Shown: in pieces, positions 42,692-49,424 of the stretch | Position numbering within the stretch: position 1 is the first letter of the stretch | Layout: the number at the start of each line of letters is the position of its first letter | NCBI RefSeq assembly: GCF_002970915.1 | Contig: NZ_CP027190.1 | Location: 1,674,001-1,738,000, forward strand | DNA length: 64,000 nt | Direction of reading: 5' to 3' | Source of the DNA: Lactobacillus sp. CBA3605 | Lineage (GTDB): Bacteria > Bacillota > Bacilli > Lactobacillales > Lactobacillaceae | The notes under the pieces: model-generated | What the model saw: the letters and a program-made list of their open reading frames with translations, nothing else | The model's database searches: none | Told to the model about the DNA's origin: nothing | Made by a program: the position numbers and the translations under genes

Positions 42692-43603
42692 TTTAGATGG
42701 GTCAATAATCGGTTTGTTTACCGCCATAAATTTCTTGTAGCTAAAACTAAAGCCTAAAAAGAAGGTGGCAGCTAATAAAGCGGTTAATGGCAGCGTCCGG
42801 AACATGTTGGTTGGTAAAACGAGTCCCAATAACGGAAAAGCGTAGGCGGCTGGTAATTTTAAGTGCAGTAACTGGAGTAGTCCGAAGACTAATGGCAGGC
42901 TAATCAGAGTCGTGACTAACCAAGCTGAGAAAAGTAAATGAACTAAAACGCCAATTGTTGCGGCGCCAGCTAATGTGATGATTTGTTTGCTGGCCATTTT
43001 ACCACTGTAAGTGGGTTGTTGCAGGACCTCGAAAAAGACGACTAATACGGGTGGTATCGCGGCCATTTGTGGTTGCCCGACTAACCAAACGGCGCCCGTC
43101 CAAACGATAACAGCGCCTATGAAAATAAAAATAGTCTGGTAGCTAGCACCCAAACCGTTGCCAAGTCCTTTATGTAAGCCACGTAATAGGACGCCCACCA
43201 TCAGGATGAATGTGAATAAGAAAATGGCAACAATAAAGGACCAATGGGTGGCATTAACAATGATTGGGAGCAGCCCGGTAGCGAAAGCTGGTGCTAAGGT
43301 TGATTGCAAAACACTTAATAATAGCAGCATCAGCGCAAGCGCTAATAAGACCTTTGCGGGATAGGTTAACGTCAATTGATTGACGAAAAAGCCAATGATG
43401 GCCGTCCCGGACGGTGCTAAGAAAATCTTATACGGTTGGCGTAGCCAATTCTGGTTATGATAAATCCACATACCGGTCGTTAGCGCTGCGATTTCTGGTA
43501 AAATCACTTCATAATCGTTGAGCCAAGTTGCTGCTGCGACCATCAGTAGAACTAATGCAAATCCCGCCAGATAATCACGTAAGTCACGTTTACTTAAATG
43601 CAT
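42674..43603 (-). CDS. Polytopic membrane protein, possibly HPP-like
   Basis: A 309-residue protein with about ten membrane segments. The segments LAPSGTAIIGFFVNQ and YSGKMASKQIITLAGAATIGVLVH suggest two repeated halves like HPP-type membrane proteins, a resemblance I hold only loosely. No catalytic motif is seen. The C-terminus is basic (KNKVNR). AGGAGG lies 13 bases before the ATG, a rather long spacing. It is transcribed away from the DUF1304 gene. Confidence 0.6.
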   Translation of the reverse strand: MHLSKRDLRDYLAGFALVLLMVAAATWLNDYEVILPEIAALTTGMWIYHNQNWLRQPYKIFLAPSGTAIIGFFVNQLTLTYPAKVLLALALMLLLLSVLQSTLAPAFATGLLPIIVNATHWSFIVAIFLFTFILMVGVLLRGLHKGLGNGLGASYQTIFIFIGAVIVWTGAVWLVGQPQMAAIPPVLVVFFEVLQQPTYSGKMASKQIITLAGAATIGVLVHLLFSAWLVTTLISLPLVFGLLQLLHLKLPAAYAFPLLGLVLPTNMFRTLPLTALLAATFFLGFSFSYKKFMAVNKPIIDPSKNKVNR

Positions 43604-43858
43604 ATTATACTGATAACCTCCTAAGTTAATGATATAAAAAAATTATTGAATTTAACCAATTGTTTTCGATTATAGCACAACTAATCAGGGCTTTCAGGTT
43701 AGCTACCGAGGATTTAAACAATGCAACAGAGAAGATGGCTATTCTTAAACTATATTAAAGAAAATTCGAAAAATTGTTGGTGTTGTAATAGCTTTAGCTT
43801 TGGTCGTTAGTTTGTTAAACTTAGGGTATTAAATGGGTCATAAAAGGTGGGGTTAAAC

Positions 43859-44227
43859 ATGGCAATTGTAGCAATGGTGATGGCGGTACTAGTTGCTTTA
43901 GAACATTTTTTCATTTTGTGGTTAGAGATGTTTAATGCAGATAGCGAGATGACGGCACAAGCGTTTGGCATACCACGTGCGCAGTTAGCGCAGCCAACCG
44001 TGCAACTTCTATTTAAGAATCAAGGGCTGTACAATGGTTTTTTAGCGGTCGGCATTCTTTTTAGTTTGTTTGTCGTCCCGGCGGTGGCTAGTACTGGCGT
44101 AACGTTGTTTTTCTTGGCGTGTGTCGTCGTAGCAGCTATTTACGGGAGCGTTAAAGTTAGCAAAAGTATTATGATTATTCAAGGGTTACCCGCATTAATT
44201 GCATTCGGTTTAGTTTGTTTAGCTTAA
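43859..44227 (+). CDS. DUF1304 family membrane protein
   Basis: A 122-residue protein with four membrane helices and the DUF1304 landmarks LVALEHFFILWLEMF, then LFKNQGLYNGFLAVG. The family is widespread and uncharacterised. The ATG at 43859 follows AGGTGGGG. It precedes a terminator carrying the repeated 20-bp element. Confidence 0.85.
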   Translation: MAIVAMVMAVLVALEHFFILWLEMFNADSEMTAQAFGIPRAQLAQPTVQLLFKNQGLYNGFLAVGILFSLFVVPAVASTGVTLFFLACVVVAAIYGSVKVSKSIMIIQGLPALIAFGLVCLA

Positions 44228-44252
44228 GTGTAACAAATTAACTTTTGGGGCC

Positions 44253-44329
44253 CGTTTCGGTAGCCTTGATGACCGGATGCTAAATAAGCACTGCAAGAAT
44301 TTTTTGAATTCTTGCAGTGCTTATTTTTT
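44253..44329 (+). terminator. Terminator preceded by a repeated 20-bp element
   Basis: 44253-44272 repeats CGTTTCGGTAGCCTTGATGA of 29329-29348. The hairpin (about 44288-44329, aagcactgcaagaatt / aattcttgcagtgctt) ends in a T-run. Confidence 0.85.
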
Positions 44330-44348
44330 CATCCAAGTTGTTGAGGCG

Positions 44349-44858
44349 TTATTTTTTTCCAATTACCGTGGTTTCAGCAGTAGCTAGAATATGACCGGCG
44401 CTGACTTTATAAAAGTTGTTTAACCAATAACCTGGTTTTAAAGGTAATGTTGTGTCCAGCGCATAGAGCGTGAAAGTATACTCGTGGTCTTTGTTGGGCG
44501 GATAAGGGCCCACGTAATGTTGCGTGACTTTTAAGTCAGTCTCTCCTGTATACTTTCCGGCTGTCGAGTTGTTGCCTTGAACCATTGGCACAACTCCCGT
44601 TTGACTAGCATTGGCTGGAATCGTTGTTGTCTCGGCGGGTAAGTTGGCCGCAATCCAATGAATCCACGTAAAGCCGCCGACTGGAATCGCATCATGATCA
44701 TAAAAAGCGAATGCAAGAGTTTGGGTCTCGGCAGGGACGGCGGTGATTTCAATTGGAAATGACATAATGGGATGGCCCTTATATTGTTGGTCAGGGGCGG
44801 CTTGCTTACTATATTCTGCGGCGAGGACGCCGTTTTCGGTTGGAATGGAAACTTTCAT
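44349..44858 (-). CDS. YbhB/YbcL (PEBP) family protein
   Basis: A 169-residue phosphatidylethanolamine-binding-protein homologue. The ligand-pocket motifs are YDHDAIPVGGFTWIHW and HYVGPYPPNKDHEYTFTLYALD. Bacterial members are cytoplasmic and of unclear role. It lies 12 bases behind the DUF2075 gene and is presumably cotranscribed with it. AAGGAGG precedes the ATG. Confidence 0.92.
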   Translation of the reverse strand: MKVSIPTENGVLAAEYSKQAAPDQQYKGHPIMSFPIEITAVPAETQTLAFAFYDHDAIPVGGFTWIHWIAANLPAETTTIPANASQTGVVPMVQGNNSTAGKYTGETDLKVTQHYVGPYPPNKDHEYTFTLYALDTTLPLKPGYWLNNFYKVSAGHILATAETTVIGKK

Positions 44859-44870
44859 AAAAAAACCTCC

Positions 44871-46082
44871 TTAAGATTGTGATGCTGATAATTCTGATAA
44901 GCGCTGCCGTAATGCTGGATCGACTGCGGTTATGTAGAGTCCATAGCGTCCACGTTTCATTAAAACGTTAATAGAATTAAAGACTATCTGAGTTTTTAAA
45001 GCCGCCAATTCACCTAAATCCGACCGATTTTTAAAGGCTTCTTGATCTTCATAGCGGTTCAGATGAATAATGATGCGATCTGTTGCCGCGTCATAGCCGA
45101 CTGATGGCCCTAAAATAACGCCAGCATAGTTGAGGTCGAATCCTTGAATTGTATAAATTGAGCCAACTTCGTTTAAGGTTTCTGGTCGCAGGGCCCACGG
45201 ATCATCGGTCAGATTAACTTTATCCCATGGGAGTTTGAGGTGGCCGGCAGTGACATACCAAGTGCCGTGATTTACCACATAGGGAAAGTCCGCAGTCGCA
45301 ATGAGTCGAGCCAAGTGTACTTGACGATCACGTTGGCGAATCAAGTCATACATGGGTTGCCCATCCGCAAAAATCCGAAAATCAAAGTTAGCATCAACAG
45401 GTTGCGGTAATAAGTGACCTTGGGTAAACTGGTCGATCCAATTGATTACCTGTGCATTCCCGGTAACTCGGAATTGCTCATCTAAATTGAATGTTTCGTG
45501 CGGATATTGGGCCAAGAAAGGTTGTAAATCCGCTGCTTGCCAGTAACTCTTTAACTTTAAGACTTGATGCGCGTCAAAGACTAAGACGACCACGCGGCTG
45601 TGATTGATAAGTTCCGCTAATTGATTTTGACCGTTAAAGCGATTATAACGGTCGGGTTGCGTGAGTAAGAGGTGTGCTTCATCAATAAAGACCACATCGG
45701 CTAGGCGGTCAGTTTTGGTTAATTGATTAATTAGGGGCGTCGGTTTTTGGAAATCTTTTTTTCGTAAATTGGGCGCTGAACCGGCTAACCGTTTATAAAT
45801 TTTCAACATTTCGTTGTGATTGACAACTAAATAATTGTCAGTGCCTTGTAAGGCGTTTGGCGTCGCACTGCGACTTAAGGCTTGTAGACGACTAAAGGCG
45901 GCAGCTAGCACGGCACTTTTGCCAGTACCGGCATCGCCATGAATGACGAATAGGCCAGTGGTCGGTTGCGACAAATGCGTGGTAATAAAAGTCAATAAAG
46001 CGTGTTCCAATTGTTGTTGTGCGGGTGACAAAGCGGCCGTCGCAGTCAGCTTAAAGGTCGCCGCGCTAAGTTCAGTTGTCAT
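44871..46082 (-). CDS. DUF2075 (Schlafen group 3-like) P-loop ATPase
   Basis: A 403-residue putative helicase-like ATPase. Walker A is HGDAGTGKSAV (about 48-58), Walker B VVFIDEAHLLL near 133; further motifs VLVFDAHQVLK, FNLDEQFRV (motif III/IV) and SIYTIQGFDLNYAG (superfamily 1 motif V) and GLYITA near the end. DUF2075 ATPases occur alone and in defence or repair loci; no nuclease is adjacent here. AGGAGG precedes the ATG. First gene of a pair with the PEBP gene. Confidence 0.88.
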   Translation of the reverse strand: MTTELSAATFKLTATAALSPAQQQLEHALLTFITTHLSQPTTGLFVIHGDAGTGKSAVLAAAFSRLQALSRSATPNALQGTDNYLVVNHNEMLKIYKRLAGSAPNLRKKDFQKPTPLINQLTKTDRLADVVFIDEAHLLLTQPDRYNRFNGQNQLAELINHSRVVVLVFDAHQVLKLKSYWQAADLQPFLAQYPHETFNLDEQFRVTGNAQVINWIDQFTQGHLLPQPVDANFDFRIFADGQPMYDLIRQRDRQVHLARLIATADFPYVVNHGTWYVTAGHLKLPWDKVNLTDDPWALRPETLNEVGSIYTIQGFDLNYAGVILGPSVGYDAATDRIIIHLNRYEDQEAFKNRSDLGELAALKTQIVFNSINVLMKRGRYGLYITAVDPALRQRLSELSASQS

Positions 46083-46130
46083 AAAAAAGCCTCCTATCGC
46101 CTATTGTAACGTAACGTCAATATTAATTGA

Positions 46131-46144
46131 AATGATAATCATTA
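46131..46144. promoter_or_regulatory. Fur-box-like palindrome
   Basis: AATGATAATCATTA equals the central 14 bases of the Fur box (GATAATGATAATCATTATC). It sits between the divergent DUF2075 and Rrf2 genes. It could be a Fur/Zur/PerR site or the operator of the Rrf2 protein itself. Confidence 0.45.
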
Positions 46145-46194
46145 CAGTCGGTGGTAAAATGAGGTTAAACGAGTTGGTTCTGGGAGGGATATTG

Positions 46195-46665
46195 ATGAAG
46201 CTTGATTTTTCGGTGGCAGTCCACAGCCTACTGTACTTAGATGAGCATCGGGCAGATAAGGTATCTAGTCGTGAATTGGCACAATCCTTACATTTGAATC
46301 CAGTAATGATTCGCAATATTTTGTCCGTGTTACATAAGGCAGGCTATCTACTGGGAACGGTCGGCAAATATGGTGGTTATCAACTAGAAAAGCCTTTAGC
46401 TGCGATGAATTTAGGCGATTTATATGATTTAACGATTCCACCTACTCTGAGTTATGCGCGCTTTATTACGGGCCATTCTCGGACCGATGATGAGGTTGAA
46501 GCTTCGCCCATTGCGGCTAATTTAAGTGAGTCATTGACTGATTTGTTTACGGTAGCAGATCAACAGTATCGCGCTTATTATCATCAATTCACAATGGCTG
46601 ATTTAAAACGAGACACGCAACACCATGGGTATTTTTTGGCGCAAAAGCCGCCTTTAGATTCTTAA
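46195..46665 (+). CDS. Rrf2 family transcriptional regulator (no Fe-S cysteines)
   Basis: A 156-residue Rrf2-type repressor: winged helix DFSVAVHSLLYLDEH, VSSRELAQSLHLNPVMIRNILSVLHKAGYLLGTVGKYGGYQL. The three cysteines that hold an iron-sulfur cluster in IscR and NsrR are missing; there is no Cys at all, so it senses something else, as in CymR or YwnA-like members. The ATG at 46195 follows GGGAGGG; the much longer frame from 45943 overlaps the DUF2075 gene and was rejected. Confidence 0.85.
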   Translation: MKLDFSVAVHSLLYLDEHRADKVSSRELAQSLHLNPVMIRNILSVLHKAGYLLGTVGKYGGYQLEKPLAAMNLGDLYDLTIPPTLSYARFITGHSRTDDEVEASPIAANLSESLTDLFTVADQQYRAYYHQFTMADLKRDTQHHGYFLAQKPPLDS

Positions 46666-46769
46666 TTTGAGGCGTAAAATTCCTCAAAAACTTAGGCTAG
46701 TGGTTGCTACCAGCTTACTTTGAAACGGAATAGCTTCAGTGGATTGTCGGGGACACGTGAACGTGCTAT

Positions 46770-46786
46770 CTTTAATGACATTAAAG
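46770..46786. promoter_or_regulatory. Perfect palindrome before the HicB-like gene
   Basis: CTTTAATG-A-CATTAAAG, 8-bp arms, 31 bases before the gene at 46817. Possible operator; no further support. Confidence 0.35.
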
Positions 46787-46816
46787 GTAACCAGCATTTA
46801 AGAGGAGGCCCTGGCA

Positions 46817-47137
46817 ATGGTACCACGTTTAGTCTTAGTTCATGAAACTGACCGCTATCGGGAATTATCAGAAAGTCGTTATTGGGTAGAATCTGCTGAT
46901 TTTTGGGGTGTTGATGGTCGTGGTAATACAGTTAATGAAGCCGTCGGCAATCTGTTAACTCATTTAGTGCAATATTGTCGTGACTATTATCAACGAAATT
47001 TATGGCAACTGGATAATCGGTTGTTACAACTAGATCATGTCGATGCCGTGTTGGCTTACGTTAAGGCGGGGAAATCACCGGCACCATTATTTCGCTTCAA
47101 AGTGTTGCCGTGTGTAACTACTGCACTGACTAGATAA
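46817..47137 (+). CDS. Small protein with a HicB-like fold pattern
   Basis: A 106-residue protein. RYWVESADFWGVDGRGNTVNEAVGNLLTHLVQYCRDYY resembles the HicB/UPF0150 pattern (strand, G-x-G-x-T-x-x-E-A, helix), but no HicA toxin gene and no DNA-binding extension is present. The likeness is weak and may reflect fold only. GAGGAGG precedes ATG 46817. Role unknown. Confidence 0.55.
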   Translation: MVPRLVLVHETDRYRELSESRYWVESADFWGVDGRGNTVNEAVGNLLTHLVQYCRDYYQRNLWQLDNRLLQLDHVDAVLAYVKAGKSPAPLFRFKVLPCVTTALTR

Positions 47138-47232
47138 TTGATAAATTCTTAAAGAAGCATTCATATTTCCACCACAATCCTGCGATACACTGAACAATAT
47201 ATGGTAACTGCAAACTATTGGAGGGTTGTTTG

Positions 47233-47775
47233 ATGGATTTAGATAAAGTTTATCAACTGATGGATAAGTTTGAGCAAAGTAGTTTAACTGATTTTGAATA
47301 TCGTGACCAAGAATTTGAGATTCAAATGGGCAAAAAGGGGCATCGTAAAGCAACGGTGGCCGGCCAACCGGTCCCATTGCCTAGCGCCCCTGTCACTGAG
47401 CCAGCACCCGTGACGCCAGCGCCAATCATGAATACGCCGGTGACCTCAACAGCGACGCCCACTCCAGTTGGGACACGGTTAGCACCACATCCGGAACAGA
47501 CAGCTGATGAGATCGACCCCAAAGAATGTGTGACGGCGCCAGTTGTGGGCATTTATTATCAAGCACATTCGGCGGATGAAGCCCCATATGTTAAGATTGG
47601 CGATCATGTTAGTGTGGGCCAACAAGTGGGTCTGATTCAGGCAATGCAGATGATGCGACCGGTTGTGGCTCAGCAAGCTGGACAAGTGAAGGCGTTATTA
47701 GCTAAAAATGGTGATGAAGTAAACTTTGGTCAACCATTGTTACAATTGGCGTTAGATACGCCTAGTGAGGTCTAA
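47233..47775 (+). CDS. Biotin carboxyl carrier (AccB)-like protein without the biotinyl lysine
   Basis: A 180-residue homologue of the acetyl-CoA carboxylase carrier subunit: N-terminal helix MDLDKVYQLMDKFEQSSLTDFEY, a Pro/Ala/Thr-rich linker about 45-90, and a lipoyl-like domain about 98-178 (APVVGIYYQ, VKIGDHVSVGQQVGLI, AGQVKALL, GDEVNFGQPLLQL). The biotinylation signature AMKM is AMQM: Gln139 (CAG, 47647-47658 region) replaces Lys. It therefore should not carry biotin. No carboxylase genes are near. ATG 47233 follows GGAGGG; TTG 47218 overlaps that site. It may be a degenerate paralogue or have a non-catalytic role. Confidence 0.85.
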   Translation: MDLDKVYQLMDKFEQSSLTDFEYRDQEFEIQMGKKGHRKATVAGQPVPLPSAPVTEPAPVTPAPIMNTPVTSTATPTPVGTRLAPHPEQTADEIDPKECVTAPVVGIYYQAHSADEAPYVKIGDHVSVGQQVGLIQAMQMMRPVVAQQAGQVKALLAKNGDEVNFGQPLLQLALDTPSEV

Positions 47776-47795
47776 CCCTCCTTAAAATTAATATA

Positions 47796-47846
47796 AACGG
47801 CAGCGATGACTTATCCTAGTTGGATGAGTTGTCGCTGCCGTTTTTT
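47796..47846. terminator. Bidirectional terminator
   Basis: aaacggcagcgatgactt / gagttgtcgctgccgttt hairpin with T-run, between convergent genes. Confidence 0.85.
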
Positions 47847-47868
47847 GAAATTAGTGCTAAATGACTGA

Positions 47869-48606
47869 TTAGTTATCTTGACGGGTGGCTGCCAAATCAA
47901 TTTCACGAATATTAACATTTTGAGGCATGTCATAGATGAATTTGACCGTTGTGGCAACGTCTTTCGCATCCAAAGTAGTGCCGCCCATGGTGGCTTTCCA
48001 AGCTTCATAATCGGTTAAGGCTTGTTGGTCTGTCACATGGGTCAATAGTTCAGTTTCGCCGGCACCCGGCGCGACTAGTGAGATACGCACATTATCATTG
48101 GCGACTTCTTGGCGAATCGTTTCGGATAAGCCATGGACGCCAAATTTACTAGCGACGTAAGCCGCATGGTTGATGAAGGATTTAAATCCAGCAATTGAAG
48201 ACATATTAATGATGGTCCCATGTTGGCGTGCAACCATCGCTGGGAGCACGATTTTGGTGCCATTCAAAACGCCCATGACATTGGTGTCGAGCATCGTTTG
48301 CCATTCTTTCGGGTCTTGTCGCTGCACGTTACCCAGTAACATCACGCCGGCATTGTTAATTAATAAATCAGTAGCGCCGTATTGGGCTTCGGCTGATTGA
48401 ATGGCTTGTTCTAAAGCAGCATAGTCGGTCACATCAACGGCTGCCGTGAGCACGTTATCGAAGTTTAAGGGAAGGGCCTTGATTTTTTCAAGCCGCCGAC
48501 CTAGTAAAAGTAAGGGGTAGCCTGCAGCATTAAATAGTTTTGCGTCTTCAGCGCCAAAGCCGGAGCTAGCACCGGTAATAACGACTAATGGTTTTTGTGT
48601 TTTCAT
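47869..48606 (-). CDS. Short-chain dehydrogenase/reductase
   Basis: A 245-residue SDR: cofactor motif TGASSGFG (about 12-19), NNAGVMLLG, Ser in NMSSIAG and catalytic YVASK. It reduces or oxidises a small carbonyl or alcohol with NAD(P); substrate unknown. GGAGG precedes ATG 48606; the frame extends 35 codons further over the operator. It diverges from a MerR gene and has a promoter with the 19-bp spacer typical of MerR activation. Confidence 0.9.
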   Translation of the reverse strand: MKTQKPLVVITGASSGFGAEDAKLFNAAGYPLLLLGRRLEKIKALPLNFDNVLTAAVDVTDYAALEQAIQSAEAQYGATDLLINNAGVMLLGNVQRQDPKEWQTMLDTNVMGVLNGTKIVLPAMVARQHGTIINMSSIAGFKSFINHAAYVASKFGVHGLSETIRQEVANDNVRISLVAPGAGETELLTHVTDQQALTDYEAWKATMGGTTLDAKDVATTVKFIYDMPQNVNIREIDLAATRQDN

Positions 48607-48640
48607 AAGTAGCCTCCAAATTAATAACTTGATTGATTGT

Positions 48641-48671
48641 AGTATATAATTTAGAGTTAACTCTAAGTCAA
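48641..48671 (-). promoter_or_regulatory. MerR-type promoter/operator of the SDR gene
   Basis: Minus strand: TTGACT (48666-48671), 19-bp spacer, TATACT (48641-48646). The spacer holds the palindrome TTAGAGTTAACTCTAA (48651-48666). The over-long spacer with a centred palindrome is the hallmark of promoters activated by MerR proteins. Confidence 0.8.
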
Positions 48672-48698
48672 GTAAAATTAAAAAAGGAAGTTTTAGAG

Positions 48699-49175
48699 AT
48701 GACCTATTCAATCGGCGAAGTTGCCAAAAAGTTAGCGATTAGTCCGTACACCTTACGTTATTATGATAAAGCCGGACTATTACCCTTTGTTGAGCGGAAT
48801 GCTGCGGGGCGCCGGCGATTTAAAGATAATGATTTTAATTATTTAGAAGTAATCATGTGCTTAAAGGAAGCGGAGGTACCGGTAAAACAAATTGCAGCGT
48901 TCATTGCACTTTGTATGGCTGGTGATGTCACGCTGCAAAGCCGGTATGACTATTTAGACCAGCACGAGACCGAGTTGGAAGAAAAAATGGCCCGGATGCA
49001 ACAAACCTTAGACTTTTTACGCTGGAAAAAGTGGTATTACAAGACTGCTTTGCAGGCGGGAACGGAAGCAAGCCATTATTTACCGCACACCAATCACGTG
49101 GATCCAGCGGTCCGGCAGGAATTTGATCGGTTAGTAGCTAACGGTGCGGACCCTAAAGAGTTGGGCCAATTATGA
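48699..49175 (+). CDS. MerR family regulator
   Basis: A 158-residue MerR protein: SIGEVAKKLAISPYTLRYYDKAGLLP, then GRRRFKDNDFNYLEVIMCLKEAEVPVKQIAAFI, and a long dimerisation helix about 85-115 (RYDYLDQHETELEEKMARMQQTLDFLRWKKWYY). There is no metal-binding Cys set, so it belongs to the aldehyde/organic-compound-responsive group (AdhR/NmlR-like). AAGGAAG precedes ATG 48699. It very likely activates the divergent SDR gene through the 19-bp-spacer promoter. Confidence 0.9.
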   Translation: MTYSIGEVAKKLAISPYTLRYYDKAGLLPFVERNAAGRRRFKDNDFNYLEVIMCLKEAEVPVKQIAAFIALCMAGDVTLQSRYDYLDQHETELEEKMARMQQTLDFLRWKKWYYKTALQAGTEASHYLPHTNHVDPAVRQEFDRLVANGADPKELGQL

Positions 49176-49209
49176 TAAGTTGGCGTGTTGATTAGAAGTA
49201 TAGATTAAG

Positions 49210-49239
49210 ACAGTTGGGATAAAAGCCAACTGTTTTTTT
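49210..49239 (+). terminator. Terminator of the MerR gene
   Basis: acagttgg / ccaactgt hairpin followed by seven T. Confidence 0.85.
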
Positions 49240-49424
49240 AGTGTGTAAATGGGGATTTGATGAGAATGTGGACATCATCAGTAATTAAGTTGCTTCTATA
49301 ATAGAGACGTCCTTTTGTCTTTTTGCGCAGTCAATTAGTTAATCGCATTGAGGGTTTTGGGGCGTACTCGTCGTGCCGATTTGTTAAGCTTAAGTTGTCA
49401 CTAAGTCAAATAAGGAGGCGCGCG

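Noticed and set aside
43755-43832. Small membrane-peptide frame (KKIRKIVGVVIALALVVSLLNLGY)
   Set aside because: It ends properly and looks like a membrane helix, but no ATG, GTG or TTG precedes the helix in frame; possibly a decayed small gene.
45943-46194. Upstream extension of the Rrf2 gene
   Set aside because: Overlaps the start of the divergent DUF2075 gene; GGGAGGG precedes the internal ATG at 46195.
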